Part shown: in pieces, positions 20,910 through 32,009 of the stretch
Layout of the letters: each line of letters starts with the position of its first letter
How positions within the stretch are numbered: the stretch's first letter is position 1
Program-made: the position numbers and the translations under genes
Assembly (NCBI GenBank): GCA_038373885.1
Contig: JAWZYV010019433.1
Coordinates: 124,001-188,000 of the forward strand
DNA from: Cheiracanthium punctorium
Lineage: Eukaryota > Arthropoda > Arachnida > Araneae > Cheiracanthiidae
Direction: 5' to 3'
DNA length: 64,000 bases
The notes under the pieces: model-generated
Databases searched by the model: none
Seen by the model: only the letters and a program-made list of their open reading frames with translations
What the model was told of the DNA's origin: nothing

Positions 20910-23800
20910 TTTATAATAATCGGCATAATTTATCTTCAATGTAATTTACCTTAATTCACAATGAATATGAGTGAAAAGGAAATGTAAATTGTTCTCCTGG
21001 CAGTAATAACAATTGTTGACTATTATGTGCTGTGATATTTCTCTCGTTCGTAAAAAAATCTAGTTCCACTCCACTGGGGTGATAGCGTTAAGTTAGGCTT
21101 TTTTTTTTATTAAGTAAAAGCATTGCGGTGGCTCTCTTTCTTTTGGTGAAGTAATTTCAGGATTATACAATTTCATAATCTTTTCTTTTTTATGACTTCC
21201 CTTTCGAGAGAGTACCTTTTGTTTTCTGAGTAGCCTTGCTTTTCCAGCAAGGTCAGGAGATTAAACTAAGGTAGTTAGTTGTGTGTCTAAGGTGATCGGA
21301 CTTAATTCACTTAAATTACGTTGTACATATTTTGAAACTTATTTTATTTGTTTTGAATGTCTGTTTTTTTTCCTTCTAACGTTTCTGGAAACAAGTGTTC
21401 TGCAATTTCTCTTGCATCATTGTCTTCTGTTCTGTGAGATTTGTGCAAAGCTATACCTCTACGTACTCTGAGAAGAAAGTATGGATTGTATGTTAACTGT
21501 CAGGGAAACATTGCATCCCAGTTGTCGATGCAATAAATACAAGTTTTCCCAAATCCTCTTTTCTTGAAGCTACAGTATTATATTTTATGGTAGATTTAGT
21601 CTTAGAAGTGCGACCATTTTCTTCCATCACATTCTCCAGCTTTTGCATATGGCTACTAAGATAAATTGAAACTTCCGATATTAATTTCATTAACTAATTA
21701 TAACTCTCCCTGAAAAGCATCTATCAAAAATTCATATGATATGCCACTGTAAGCATTTAGTGAAATTAAAATACTTTGGTGTCTTATTGGCTGTAACCTG
21801 TTCTCTCCCGTGATCTGTAACAGTAATTTCCCATCTGTGTTCGTTGTTGCTCCCGAGAATATGTCTTTGAATGTTCGCTCTGTGGCCTAATGTGTTGCCC
21901 ATCGAAAGACCAAGGCCGGGAAGTAACGATGGAAGCGGTAGAAAGTCGCTGCCGTCGCGGCGTTGCAACGATGAGAGCGAACAGGTTAACTACGCGTTAA
22001 GCAATAGTATATGCGCAGAAAAGATCGTGTTAAAGTATTTTATAACCGATGGTTTATCTTTCTTGTTGACTAAAAGCCATTCTCGTCATAAACTAACTTT
22101 CAACATTAAAAGTTAAATGTTCGATTTAGATCTGATATTTCACTAACTGCCGTTTGCTTTTATGAAAGTTTGTGTTTTTGCTTTTTTAAATGTTCAACAA
22201 TGGCCCTGTCATTTGAAACTCGATTCAAATCAGAACACTTAAAATGAAGCAGAGCGACCTTAATCAGAGCGCTTGGAGGGAACACAACCTTTATCAACTG
22301 GACTCCGGTGGGACCGTGTACGGTGAAGGGAGCTGGTAAACCTGAAATCTGTCTTGCCTGCAATGTTCTCCATGTTCAAACGATACCTCTGGTATTGCCA
22401 GTCAAAATGCAGGTCTCTCATCTGGAATTAGTTCATAATTAGGGCTATGTCGACCCTCCCACTGTGTGTCAATGCCTGCATACGGCAAGTGCCAGCCATT
22501 GAAAACAGAATGTCTTTCCATATATTGCTAAAACTGGTTTGAACCCAGCAGCGCACGCAAAAAAAAACTTCTGCAGTTAAGTCCTGCTCACGTTTATGCC
22601 AAAAACGTCATCGTCTGTCATTCTCTGCAGCGGGCATCCCGCTTTGCCTTCCTGGCAAGAATAAAATTTGCATTTTTTACCTCTCCACATACTTTCAATT
22701 AATCCTCCGATTTTTATCTGGAAGAGATTCATTGTTTCGACATGTGTAACAAGTTTCAACACGTATTCTTAAACTTCTTTCAAAGACTCTCGCCTCTGAC
22801 CTGCGTGGCATACGGACATTGGCGTAATTCATCTCTTTCGTGATTCGCAGCGGCATAAAACAATGGGATATTTCTTCTTTTTCTCTCAGTGCGATACGAA
22901 TGCTGCAGAAAATAAAAGAATGATGAAGATTTATTCATCATTTCTCACGGAAATGTGCAGTTATGTGAGCCCGGGACTTGCTTCGTAATAATGTGTGAGC
23001 CTGACGTTTCTGTGGGTTTCATTCATAACGTTCTGTCTCGTATCTGTTCTTTTTATGTGTGCAGTGGAGGAATAATCAAATGCTTCGCTTTTGATGTTTT
23101 CGGCGGAAAGCGGTAAGGCGAAATTGAAGAAAGTGTGATGCTTCGTTCGCCTGGCTTCAAGTGCATAGCTAGAGGGCAATATTTTGAGGAATTTTTCCTT
23201 TCTCCAAAAATGCTGTTAGGTCGGATCTCTAAATTTATGTAATTCTTTTTGTTTTGTCTTCAGTTCAGTATTTTATAGATTTTTTTTTTTTCCAAACAAG
23301 ATCTATCAACTTTACCCAATAGAATTATTAAATCTGCTTTGTTAAAGCGCAATGCAGTTATAGCAAAATTCTGTGACTTTTAATATATTTATATTTTAAA
23401 CTGAAGATCATGCAAGTAGACTGAAGTGCAGTGGGAATCAATATATACATCATCTATTAAATCTATTATTGAATAGATTCGCTCTGTGAATACTACTGTT
23501 TAGGGCTGTTTAAATTTAACATGAAAAGCTTTTCATAAACGTTATTATATGGAAAAGGATTTTTTTTCCCTCGATATTTCTTTAAGTATGGTGTTACAAC
23601 TTATATGTGCTGGACCCCCTCCAAGAGAACTTGTCTCCCTTAAAGAAAATACATAAGTAACTTCATGCGTTCTGAATTTCTTATTTTGAATTTACTTTAT
23701 TTTTTACGTCTTATTTATTTTTTATATTCTACTGAATTCTTCACTATTGAGAATTTGCACGCTTCATCCCTTAGGGTCTAACAAGTGAAAGTAACATGAA
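20910..23800. other. mixed DNA without assigned gene
   Basis: No element ends recognised. The minus strand between 21310 and 21690 and between 22280 and 22780 holds open frames with coding-like, mixed composition but frameshifts and stops. They may be decayed exons or transposon genes; I cannot name a family. 21870-22000 is CpG-rich. Confidence 0.3.
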
Positions 23801-23804
23801 ACAG

Positions 23805-24239
23805 CAGAGCCTGATTAAACCTCTTGAGAACCCCTAGAATATGAAATTTATGAGACCTTCTCTTCATAAATTGCGGTTTTTTTTAATATTGCTAAAAGGT
23901 GATGATGGGGTCCCGAGGGGATTTTTATCCAACAGATATATTATGGTCATCATAGACCGTCGGTTAGATGTACAACTAAACATGCTGATTCTTGAATTTT
24001 GCAAAATGTATCGCAATTCATCAAGTGCATATAAACGGACATCATAAAACTCCATCTGTATAATCAAACCCAAAATTCCAATTAAAAAATGGCTAACAAT
24101 GCCTAACTTATTAAAGGTTGATAAACACTGCAATAACTTAACATTTGACTACATATGTGTGTGTGTATATTTTCCTTTTGATTTCTTACACGGGGCCCAT
24201 AAGCTAAGCCTACTGAGCCTAATGGGTAATCCGGCCCTG
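23805..24239. mobile_element. hAT-like MITE
   Basis: The left end CAGAGCCTGATTAAACCTC and the right end (minus strand CAGGGCCGGATTACCC) are related inverted termini. The flanking octamers TGAAACAG and GGAGACAG agree at 6 of 8. The left end is close to that of the MITE at 8793. 435 bp, non-coding. Confidence 0.55.
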
Positions 24240-24449
24240 GGAGACAGCATTGTGTCATCTACCGTTTTTAAACCCTATACAATTTTTTAAATCTCTTCTA
24301 TTGTATTTTATTAACTATACATTTCACTCACAAAAAAAAAACCTTTGTGTATTCTGACGCTGTGGAAGTTAAACGTATGTACCAATAAAATATAAAGATT
24401 TGATGCCACTGTGCACAGGGTGCCGAATAATCTGGGGCCGGCCCTGCTA

Positions 24450-26240
24450 AGTTTCAATTATTCCAGTTAGTCTTTAAAAGTTCACTCGAAAAAAATTATA
24501 TTAAGTTCAGAAGCTCCAAATTACTGCATCAAATCTCATTTAACTCCCTCATGCATGAATATTTTTAAAATATCTGATGTTAAACGACCGTAAAACATCT
24601 GGCATAGTAAAATAACAACAACAACAAAAAAGTGTGGTATTTTGTCAAATATTAACGCATATTAAGGTTGTTCACAAAGGCGTTACCATTTGAAATTTTA
24701 TGTAGCATAGAACATAGTTTTATTAGGTCATGTTATACACTCTTTTTAGCAAAAAAAAAAAAAAAAAAAAAAAAGCCACTTCGTTTGAGGTTATCCTGTA
24801 CGAGAGAGTTAATTGAGCAATGTGGGACATTTTGCGGATCTTGGAAGGAATTTACGAACATAATATATCACTTGTCAGGCAGAGCGCGTCAGTTTTAGAA
24901 GTTTTATAGATGTTTTGTTTCATCGGAGTCGTGTGGAGAGAATTTGCAACAATCAACCTCTCGTTTTAATTTACTGGCAGATTTTCCTTGATTACTGTTT
25001 TGCATGTCTATGCAAAATTTCAAGCTGGTTTATCTACGATGGGGTGAAAAAATTCTTTCGAAATTGAAAATAACTAAAAATCGGGAGGAACAAGATGGAT
25101 TTTCAGATTTTTATTTATTATTAGACAGATGACTGCACTTTATTTCAATTTTTTATTACTATGTTAACTGGACTATCAATAAATTAGTTAACAATAAGTA
25201 ATAAAAGAAATGATTTAACGCTAATATTAGTTTCAAAGTTAGCAAGGACATTGAAATTAAAAGTGTCAATATACCGCTGTCAGGTATCTGAACAAATACA
25301 TATGCCATCCAAGCAACCTGTTATTTATTTTATTTTCTAACAAGTGCGTTTATTTAACTAAAGACAGTAAATTATTTTTTAATAAATATATTGTAACCAA
25401 AACATTGAATAAATCAATTTTGCTCTTTAGCCCCGTGTAAATTTAATCCAAATATACGGCGTACTTAAAAAAAAATTTTCTTTTTTCCAATAAGTCACTT
25501 TTATTTCAATAACCTCTAAAATATTTTCACTGGCAACACTCCAACTGAACAATAAAATAAAATTAAAATTTTTAGAGTATGTTTAATGCATGCCATATTT
25601 TGTTTAAAAAAAGCTTATCTGAATGCTGTCAAAGTTACTTCGTTCTAGTAAGGGGTTATTTTGGCGTTGTGTGGCCTCTTTACTTTTTTTTGCACGTCAA
25701 GAGGTGGTCTGTTGGAGACGAGGAAATGAAAGCTAGCAAGAAAATCCTTTTTGTTTCAAATATTTCCGAAGAACAGTTGCGTAACCCTAAAAATACCCCG
25801 TTTTCCCCCTGTTAGACGAGAAAGGAATGTTAATAACGCAGTGCATTTAACTTTTGTCTTGCAAGGATACAGAGGAGAATTTAGCTACATAGCTCTTTTT
25901 ATTACAGGAGTAGTTCGCTTTTTATTGTGCTTTTATGAAGTCGTTATGGTTGTGTTACACGCGGACGAAGCATATATTTTGCTCTAAAGTGACAGGAGAG
26001 GATTTTGTGGCACATTATACAATTTCCCGACTGAGTATATTTTAACTTGAAATATAGTTTATCTTTCTATTCTTTGCCAGTTCAAGCAAGAAACGAATTG
26101 AGTACGAAACACTTTCTAAAGCCTTTTATACCCTCCATTTGTTTCTTTTACGCTTTTTGTACACATACATAAATGCCAAATAAAAAAAGCTAACGAAGAC
26201 AACTTCACTAGCGCATTTCAAAGCATTGCCGCCTACAGCG
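24450..26240. other. AT-rich DNA without recognised gene
   Basis: A 24-base poly(A) tract lies at about 24751-24774. Open frames of 78 codons at 25579-25815 and 25751-25987 have no known motif. Confidence 0.4.
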
Positions 26241-26248
26241 ACTGTAAT

Positions 26249-26308
26249 ATAGCAGATTTCTTCTGTAGCAGATTTCTTCGAAGAAGAAATTGTAGCAGAT
26301 TTCTTCTC
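26249..26308. repeat. three copies of TAGCAGATTTCTTC
   Basis: The 14-mer occurs at about 26250, 26266 and 26294. Between the last two is TTCGAAGAAGAAA, which pairs with the TTTCTTC of the preceding copy as a short hairpin. Confidence 0.85.
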
Positions 26309-26569
26309 GTGCCTTTTGTAAAAAGTAAGAATGTATGAATCCATATTAATAACAGAATAGTTTGTCTAAATGTTGCTGTAAATCTTAATAAGATACATTA
26401 ATTCCTTTTTGTATGGCGGTCGATTCCACCGCAACGTATGTGACATTTCTACAATGTTGTTTCTTTTTAAAGTTCTTTTTCTTTAGCTCATCATTAAAAA
26501 AACAAGTACCACTTAATATTATCTTATTTACATCCTTTTTATAAAACAATTACATGCACTATATGCCGA

Positions 26570-26790
26570 CCAGCTGGTGTAGTGGCTTAAGAACCATTCT
26601 ATCACGCCTTGGGCCTGGGTTCAATTCTCGCCTTGGGTGTTAAATTGTTCGTCCCTTCATAACGGGCCCGCCCATTGGGTGTCCTCATGATGAAATATCT
26701 TGTAGTTCGGCCCGTAGTGGCAAAGGCTTGTGGCCAGTGCCCGCCCATTGGGGGAAAAAAGAAAACGTACTGTATAGTTACTTGAACCAT
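26570..26790 (+). mobile_element. tRNA-derived SINE, family C
   Basis: GACCAGCTGGTGTAGTGGC contains an A box (TGGTGTAGTGG). GGGTTCAATTCTCGCC 40 bases on is a B box. A tRNA-unrelated body follows with two copies of CGCCCATTGGG. No acceptor-stem pairing is seen. The sequence differs from SINE families A and B. Confidence 0.75.
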
Positions 26791-26914
26791 TAAATTAGTT
26801 ATTAATTTTGTAGAACTTTACACGTGCATGACAACTTAAAATTAAGTTGTCACACACTTCTTCTAGGGATACATTAAGAACATTATGTACAGTGAAAAAA
26901 TTGCTGATATCAAC

Positions 26915-27055
26915 CAATTAAGAAGTTGAATCATGGCCGCAACTGAAACTGTTACTACTCATGAGTTGCTCCACAAGACAGGAAAGGAGATTGACTATCG
27001 TCTTGATGTCTGTCGAGCAACTAATGGTGCACACATATCGAAACGTATTGAAATG
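26915..27055 (+). pseudogene. Tc1/mariner transposase C-terminal tail
   Basis: A frame with one stop reads AATETVTTHELLHKTGKEI and continues to DYRLDVCRATNGAHI. This is the characteristic final segment of an IS630/Tc1/mariner transposase subfamily, where a 'VCRATxGAHIE' end is common. The reading frame then runs past the usual stop into unrelated sequence. No inverted repeats were found around it, so it is a solitary fragment of about 40 residues. Confidence 0.65.
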
Positions 27056-27118
27056 GGTATAAAATTTGTACCTACCTTTCTTAATATATTACTGCGAAAT
27101 TATGTTACGACATACTCG

Positions 27119-27193
27119 TACGTACGTCATTATCGTTACTAGTTTATTAATTTGCATGTACGTCATTGCGTACTAGTTTATTAGTTTGCATAA
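27119..27193. repeat. two tandem ~38-bp repeats
   Basis: TACGTCATTATCGTTACTAG followed by TTTATTAATTTGCATG recurs as TACGTCATTGCGTACTAG followed by TTTATTAGTTTGCATA. Confidence 0.8.
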
Positions 27194-27199
27194 TATAAT

Positions 27200-28470
27200 T
27201 TTATGACTATGGTATTCTTTTGTGGATGGCCCTACATATTACACAAATTGGATAAATTTTTAGATACATTCATTATACAATTTAATGATTTATTTTTACT
27301 TTTATATCACTGCGAAACGATGAAATCTAACGCATTTCATGTAGTTACTCGTATATACCTAATAAAATTAATTAATGCACTTTGATACTGTTTCTATATG
27401 CAGTTTTATAACACACATAATAAAATATTTTGAAAAAGTATGATAAGTAGTATGATAAGTATTATATATCTTATAAAGAAAACGCTTAGCATTTTTAACT
27501 CTTTGGTTAATTTTTTTACCCGAAATTTTAACAAGTTTAAAAAAATCATATTTTGTATGCATGTAATTAAAAACCACACTTAAAAAGAATGAGAAAATGA
27601 GGGAAATGTTTTAAAACGCTTAATGGTTTTACACCATTTTTAATTGTATAATTTTGGAATACACAATTCTTAAATGTTTGCTTTTCGCAAGCACACTCTC
27701 TGTGCAGTGAAGAATGTTTTACAGGTCTCTGCAGCTAATTTCTCACTAACTTGCAATAATTTCCCCAAACTGTTCAGCGTACGATATCGCTGTCTTCTAA
27801 GAGTTTAGGAGCCTGAATATTTATCGTGTTTACTTCATGTACTCGAACCTCTTTAGCTAGAAAGTGTGTCCCTCTATCTCGGGGGATTTCCACTTTCATC
27901 TGGCCTATCTTCTCCTTACTTTTTTTTACCCATCCCACCGAGGAAAAATGTTTCCAGATATCAGGTAGATGCATATGTTCTGCACCATTTCCTCCACCGG
28001 GAAACTCCCTAATGAAAATCTAATAGCTTCATAATGTACTTTTCTTGAAGGAAATCACCTTCACGGGAACAGCCGATTCTGCGTCGCTCTCCACCCCCGT
28101 TTTCCGGTTAGCTAAGTGGCGTCGTATTCACCCCCACCCGCCTTTTTCAATCCCCCCAGTTTAACCATCCTCTGCAACTACTGTGCACAGGCTTATGGAG
28201 TTTTTATGTAACACCAGCACCGGGATAAAGTTACCTGTGCATTGCATAGCCGATTGCACAAGACCTTAATCGATCCACTCGACCTTCAGACCGTGGCACA
28301 AAGGGATTCAGCGATGGATAGGATAGTCCTGGCCTTCGCTGATTGGAATTAATTCGTACCGTTCGCTTGATAAGCGCACGTGCCAGGTAGTTGCGCTGCT
28401 TCGGAGCTCATTGTTAAAGGGTAATTGTAGGTACTGAGGAAAAATTAAATATTTATATGCCTGTATGTGT
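27200..28470. other. non-coding, one coding-like frame
   Basis: The minus strand at 27774-27974 has a 66-codon frame with a hydrophilic, mixed composition (starting MHLPDIWKHFSSVGWVKK) that may be a decayed exon or element gene. Nothing else is recognised. Confidence 0.25.
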
Positions 28471-28474
28471 TATG

Positions 28475-28600
28475 GCAAGCCTACTCGTGGGGCATCTGCT
28501 AAGGGAGAGGGTGCCTCGGGCGGAGGACATTTTTAGATGGTTTAACGCGTGTTTATGTTACATCTGGAGAAAACAGTGCAAAGACGGAGATTGCTTTTCT
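28475..28600 (-). mobile_element. SINE family A, 3' fragment
   Basis: The minus strand reads GTTTTCTCCAGATGTAACAT, AAACACGCGTTAAACCATC, ATGTCCTCCGCCCGAGGCA, CTTAGCAGATGCCCCACGA and GTAGGCTTGCCAT. These match the 3' two-thirds of the complete SINE at 34387-34612. Confidence 0.8.
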
Positions 28601-28643
28601 CTGCTCCTCCTTCATGGATCTTCGAATGCCCCCCACTGCGATC

Positions 28644-29799
28644 CAGAGTTGAGCAGTATCGCAAATACATGTATATGAAATACATTTTCAAAATACACAT
28701 TTGTATCTTGTACTTTGCATTTTCACCAGTGAAAAGCAAAGTATTTTGGCAATGTTTTAAAGTATATTTTCAGAGCACCTTGTATTTTCAAAATACTGAA
28801 AATAAATTTTGTGAATTCTGACGTTAAATTAATCATAACACCACAGATTTCTCCGATTGGAATATTTGAATGAAAATGATAAAATTCCTGATATTCACTT
28901 TTCTGCCCTCTTGATATAATTTATGAGTTTAACTATTGAAGTATTACACGTAACTGAAGAAATCTTAGGGTCGCCTAGGGTCTCGTGATCGTTAAGTTCA
29001 ACTAAACAGGAAAGGGGGGGGAAAGTTTTTCCCCTCTTCTGTTTAAAAGAGTTTTAATTCTGTTTGGTCTAGGAATTTTTCTATATTGCTGGTAATTCCT
29101 GTGCAAAGATAAAAGAAGTAAAAATATTGTGTATCATGGAGAACGACAGTTCTACGAGTGACGCAGCCGATACTAACCAACCAGCCATCCATATACTGCG
29201 ACACTTATATTTACAGGTAGTTGGGGGTTAAAAAGTTGTCCCATTTGGATCTCGGAATCCGCTCTAACGATTAAAAAAAAAAAATAATATATGATTTTAA
29301 TCGGTGCTTAATTCGATGACTAAAGTCGCCCGTTTATTTAGGAAAACTCGTGTTTTTTATTTAATCCAGTTTAAAGAGGAGACTATTCAACTCCCGCATA
29401 TAAATACGTAAATCATCTTCGTTGACGTGGTAACAAAGCAGAGGGTATGAATACAGTGCTGTTGGCGGACGCGAAAGTGAGAGAGTACGGCGGCCTAAGA
29501 GTTAAATATTTTTTTTTTAAGTAGGCTCTTAATTTTTTTTTAATAATTTTTTGTACTATTTATTGGAGTTTTCTGCGGAACTAGAACTGGGATCTTCAGT
29601 TGAAAATTCGGCCTATTCTCGATTAAAATACTTTTAAAATTTTACATGTATTTTGTGTGTATTTTTAAATTACATGTAGCTTGTATTTTGTATTTTTTCA
29701 TTTCACAAAGAATTTTGCATTTTGTATTAATTTGTTTAAATCAATGTATCTTGTATTTCGTATTGAAAATACATTTTCGATGTATTTTGAACAAATCTG
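28644..29799 (+). mobile_element. hAT-like element with A/T-rich GTATTTTG arms
   Basis: The left terminus CAGAGTTGAGCAGTATCGC and inner AAATACATTTTCAAAATAC correspond to the right end read on the minus strand (CAGATTTGTTCAAAATACAT, then AAAATGTATTTTCAATAC). Both arms are full of GTATTTTG-like repeats. A hAT-like N-terminal coding trace lies inside at 29136. No clear target duplication was found. 1156 bp. Confidence 0.6.
29136..29260 (+). pseudogene. possible hAT transposase N-terminus
   Basis: An ATG opens MENDSSTSDAADTNQPAIHI, then LRHLYLQVVGG, a stop, and KVVPFGSRNPL. A Ser/Asp-rich start followed by HLYLxVVG and a hydrophobic-basic strand resembles the N-terminal BED-type zinc-finger approach of hAT transposases. 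The zinc-binding Cys pair itself is not visible. Frames downstream are closed. Confidence 0.35.
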
Positions 29800-29952
29800 T
29801 GACCGGATGCACATGCAGGGCTACGGTTGTTTGACTACATAGAGTGTCTCCCCAGAAATACTAGGCCCGGGCCTCTGAATATCCTAATCACGCCATGAGT
29901 CGCACACTTATATATACATAAAGGCAAGAGGTCAAATTTGAAGCACTATACA

Positions 29953-30562
29953 CAGGGTGTTCCAAAAAGTTGGTTACACGCTTTAATTCTTTTTCCGTTG
30001 AATGGGCAACGTAAATTGGAAAGAAAAATATAGTTTATTTTCCTACCATATTTTAAAACGCTATGGAAAAATTCCACTTCTTAATTTCAAAAAGTGACAC
30101 TATTTAAATATTTATACGAGCCCCCCCCCTCCCCCTCCCAAAAAAAATTTCAAATCGTAAAACGTGCGTCTGAGGTGATGTACAAAATTTGAATCTGAAA
30201 AAGTGTCACAAAGATAACATGCTGACTCAAACTACTCTTCAATGGTTCTCGAAAGGGAAAAATCATGTCGGATGATGGCTTTTCAGGGTTGTACAGATTG
30301 AAGTCTTAAATTTTGTACATCTTCTTCTTTAGTATATGGGGAACATTTTACTAATTGGGATTTTTTTTTTTTTTTTTTTTTTTTGTACAGGTAGTACTAT
30401 GGGGCACATTTCACTCATTGAAAACGTTTTTACCGGCAGTTCGTATATAAATTTTGAAATGGTCACTTTTTGAAAATTAGAGTAATTTTTTCTTACCTTA
30501 TTATGAACTTTTTTTTAAAGTATTAAAAATTAAAGTGTGTTACCATCTATTGGGGCACCCTG
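29953..30562. mobile_element. MITE with CAGGGTGTTCC ends
   Basis: CAGGGTGTTCCAAAAAGTTG and GTTACACGCTTTAATTC at the left correspond to AATTAAAGTGTGTTACC and TTGGGGCACCCTG at the right. A further inner pair (TTTCAAAAAGTGACACT against AATGGTCACTTTTTGAAAAT) makes the arms over 150 bp long. A 24-base poly(T) lies inside. TATA follows the right end. A related left end is at 45511. Confidence 0.8.
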
Positions 30563-30953
30563 TATATGTTTGGAGGGGCTTGAAACGCTTGTAAAGGTCT
30601 AATTTAGTTCTTACGTTAATGTTTCGACTTAACGTAACAAGATTTGTTACGTTAAGATTTGTTATTATCTTCCAATGTAAATATCAGATAAATGAGTGTT
30701 ATGGATGATCTGTGGCATCTGCAACCTCATATCGAGTGTAGAATTTAAGTGCTAAAATGACTGGCAAAACCACGGTATTATTTCGAAATTGACCACTATT
30801 CAAAACTGTTAGAATATTCTACATGCATCATAAAGTTAAAAAAGCATAACTGTGAAATTAAATCTTGCCCATTTTTTTAAGCTTGACCAGTTTAATGAAC
30901 TGGTACAAGATGTTACTTTGTACAAATAGCAACAGTAAACATGACGTAAAGTA

Positions 30954-31450
30954 CAGGGTGATTATAAAGTCACACTTTAAAACGATCAGAAAAGGAAAAC
31001 TACTGGACCAAATGTTATCAAACTTGGTAACTGCGTAAAGGTGGTCAGGGGATTTATTATCGGCGAAAAAAGTTTAAAAATTCAACACCAGGGGCAAGGA
31101 CGTATTTAGGGGGGAGGTGTCCAGGGGTTCGAACCTCCTCCCCCGGTAAATTTTGATTTTTGTTACTAAAATGATAATGATATAGTGTCCTTTTGAGAAC
31201 AATACTGCCTTTTTTACCTTTTGGACCCCCCCCCCCATCCAAAATGTTCTTCATGGGGGGGGGGGGTAGGACACCTGAATCCCCCTCCCCATAAATACGT
31301 CCTTGCCCCTGGTGTTGAAAATTGAGCTTTTTTCTGGGGATAACAAATCCCCTGACCACTTTTGCACAATTCCCGAGTTTGATAACATTTGGTCCAGTAG
31401 TTTTCCTTTTCAGATCGTTTTAAAGTGGAATTTTAATTATAATCACCCTG
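30954..31450. mobile_element. foldback MITE with second MITE at its centre
   Basis: CAGGGTGATTATAAAGTCAC at the left and TTATAATCACCCTG at the right head arms of about 135 bp (30954-31088 and 31312-31450) that match in inverted orientation. A TA precedes the left end. At the apex lies a second inverted-repeat unit (31089-31311). The CAGGGTG-and-TA style suggests a Tc1/mariner-related MITE. Confidence 0.8.
31089..31311. mobile_element. inner hAT-like MITE
   Basis: CAGGGGCAAGGACGTATTTA pairs exactly with TAAATACGTCCTTGCCCCTG, followed by further G-rich/C-rich arm matches. The flanks are TTCAACAC and GTGTTGAA, which are inverted rather than direct repeats. So no normal target duplication is seen; insertion at the exact centre of a palindrome or a shared foldback origin are both possible. 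Confidence 0.7.
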
Positions 31451-31824
31451 ATTATAGAGGAGGGGAAGGTATATGGAATACCGAGGTTTTTGCTTTGTTA
31501 GATGCCGTTGTCACATGGAAATACCATGAACTGTACTCAAGAAAGATTCCCATGTTATAATGCAGTGAGAGTTGACCGCTTGGAGTTTCCGTACCATTCT
31601 CTACAGAGCAAAGTGTGTTTTGTGATCTTCAAAGAGTTTTTGCAGATAAGTTTTCAAACATTTTAACCTACTATTATACACGTGACTTGAACATTGTTGT
31701 TACGCATAAAGTACTGTAAAACAAAGGTTGGTTTTTTTTAGCTGACCTTATTTTGCCCATCAGTTTAAAGGCTCCTTTTCCTAGATGGCATGTCGGGTAT
31801 TATGGAATACTGGGTAACATTGAA

Positions 31825-32007
31825 ATGGATTTCATGCCATCAACTAAAGAACCGGAGAACAAAGATACTGAATGTATCTTCTGCAAACAAAAAATTCTCC
31901 GAAGATCAACGAGGGGATATTTGGAAACGGTGCTTCAACTGTCCTCCGCTCACCTTGACTGAACCGGAGTAGAAAAAGCATCCCATTTCTATTACTTTTG
32001 TTTATAG
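31825..32007 (+). pseudogene. Tigger-type transposase zinc-finger tail
   Basis: One frame gives KEPENKDTECIFCKQK. A second frame continues with FSEDQRGDIWKRCFNC. The first frame then resumes with SSAHLD, a stop, TGVEKASHFYYFC, and ends at TAG 32005-32007. Read across frames this is a C-x2-C ... W-x-(x)-C-x2-C ... H-x2-(C) ... C pattern, the PHD-like C-terminal tail found on many arthropod pogo/Tigger (DDE_1) transposases. Two frameshifts and a stop show decay. No inverted repeats were identified. Confidence 0.55.
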
Positions 32008-32009
32008 AC

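Noticed and set aside
26577..26645. Possible tRNA gene
   Set aside because: A and B boxes are present but there is no cloverleaf; the following non-tRNA body indicates a SINE.
31057..31359. 100-codon minus-strand ORF with poly-Gly/Pro
   Set aside because: Created by the poly(C)/poly(G) arms of the nested MITE.
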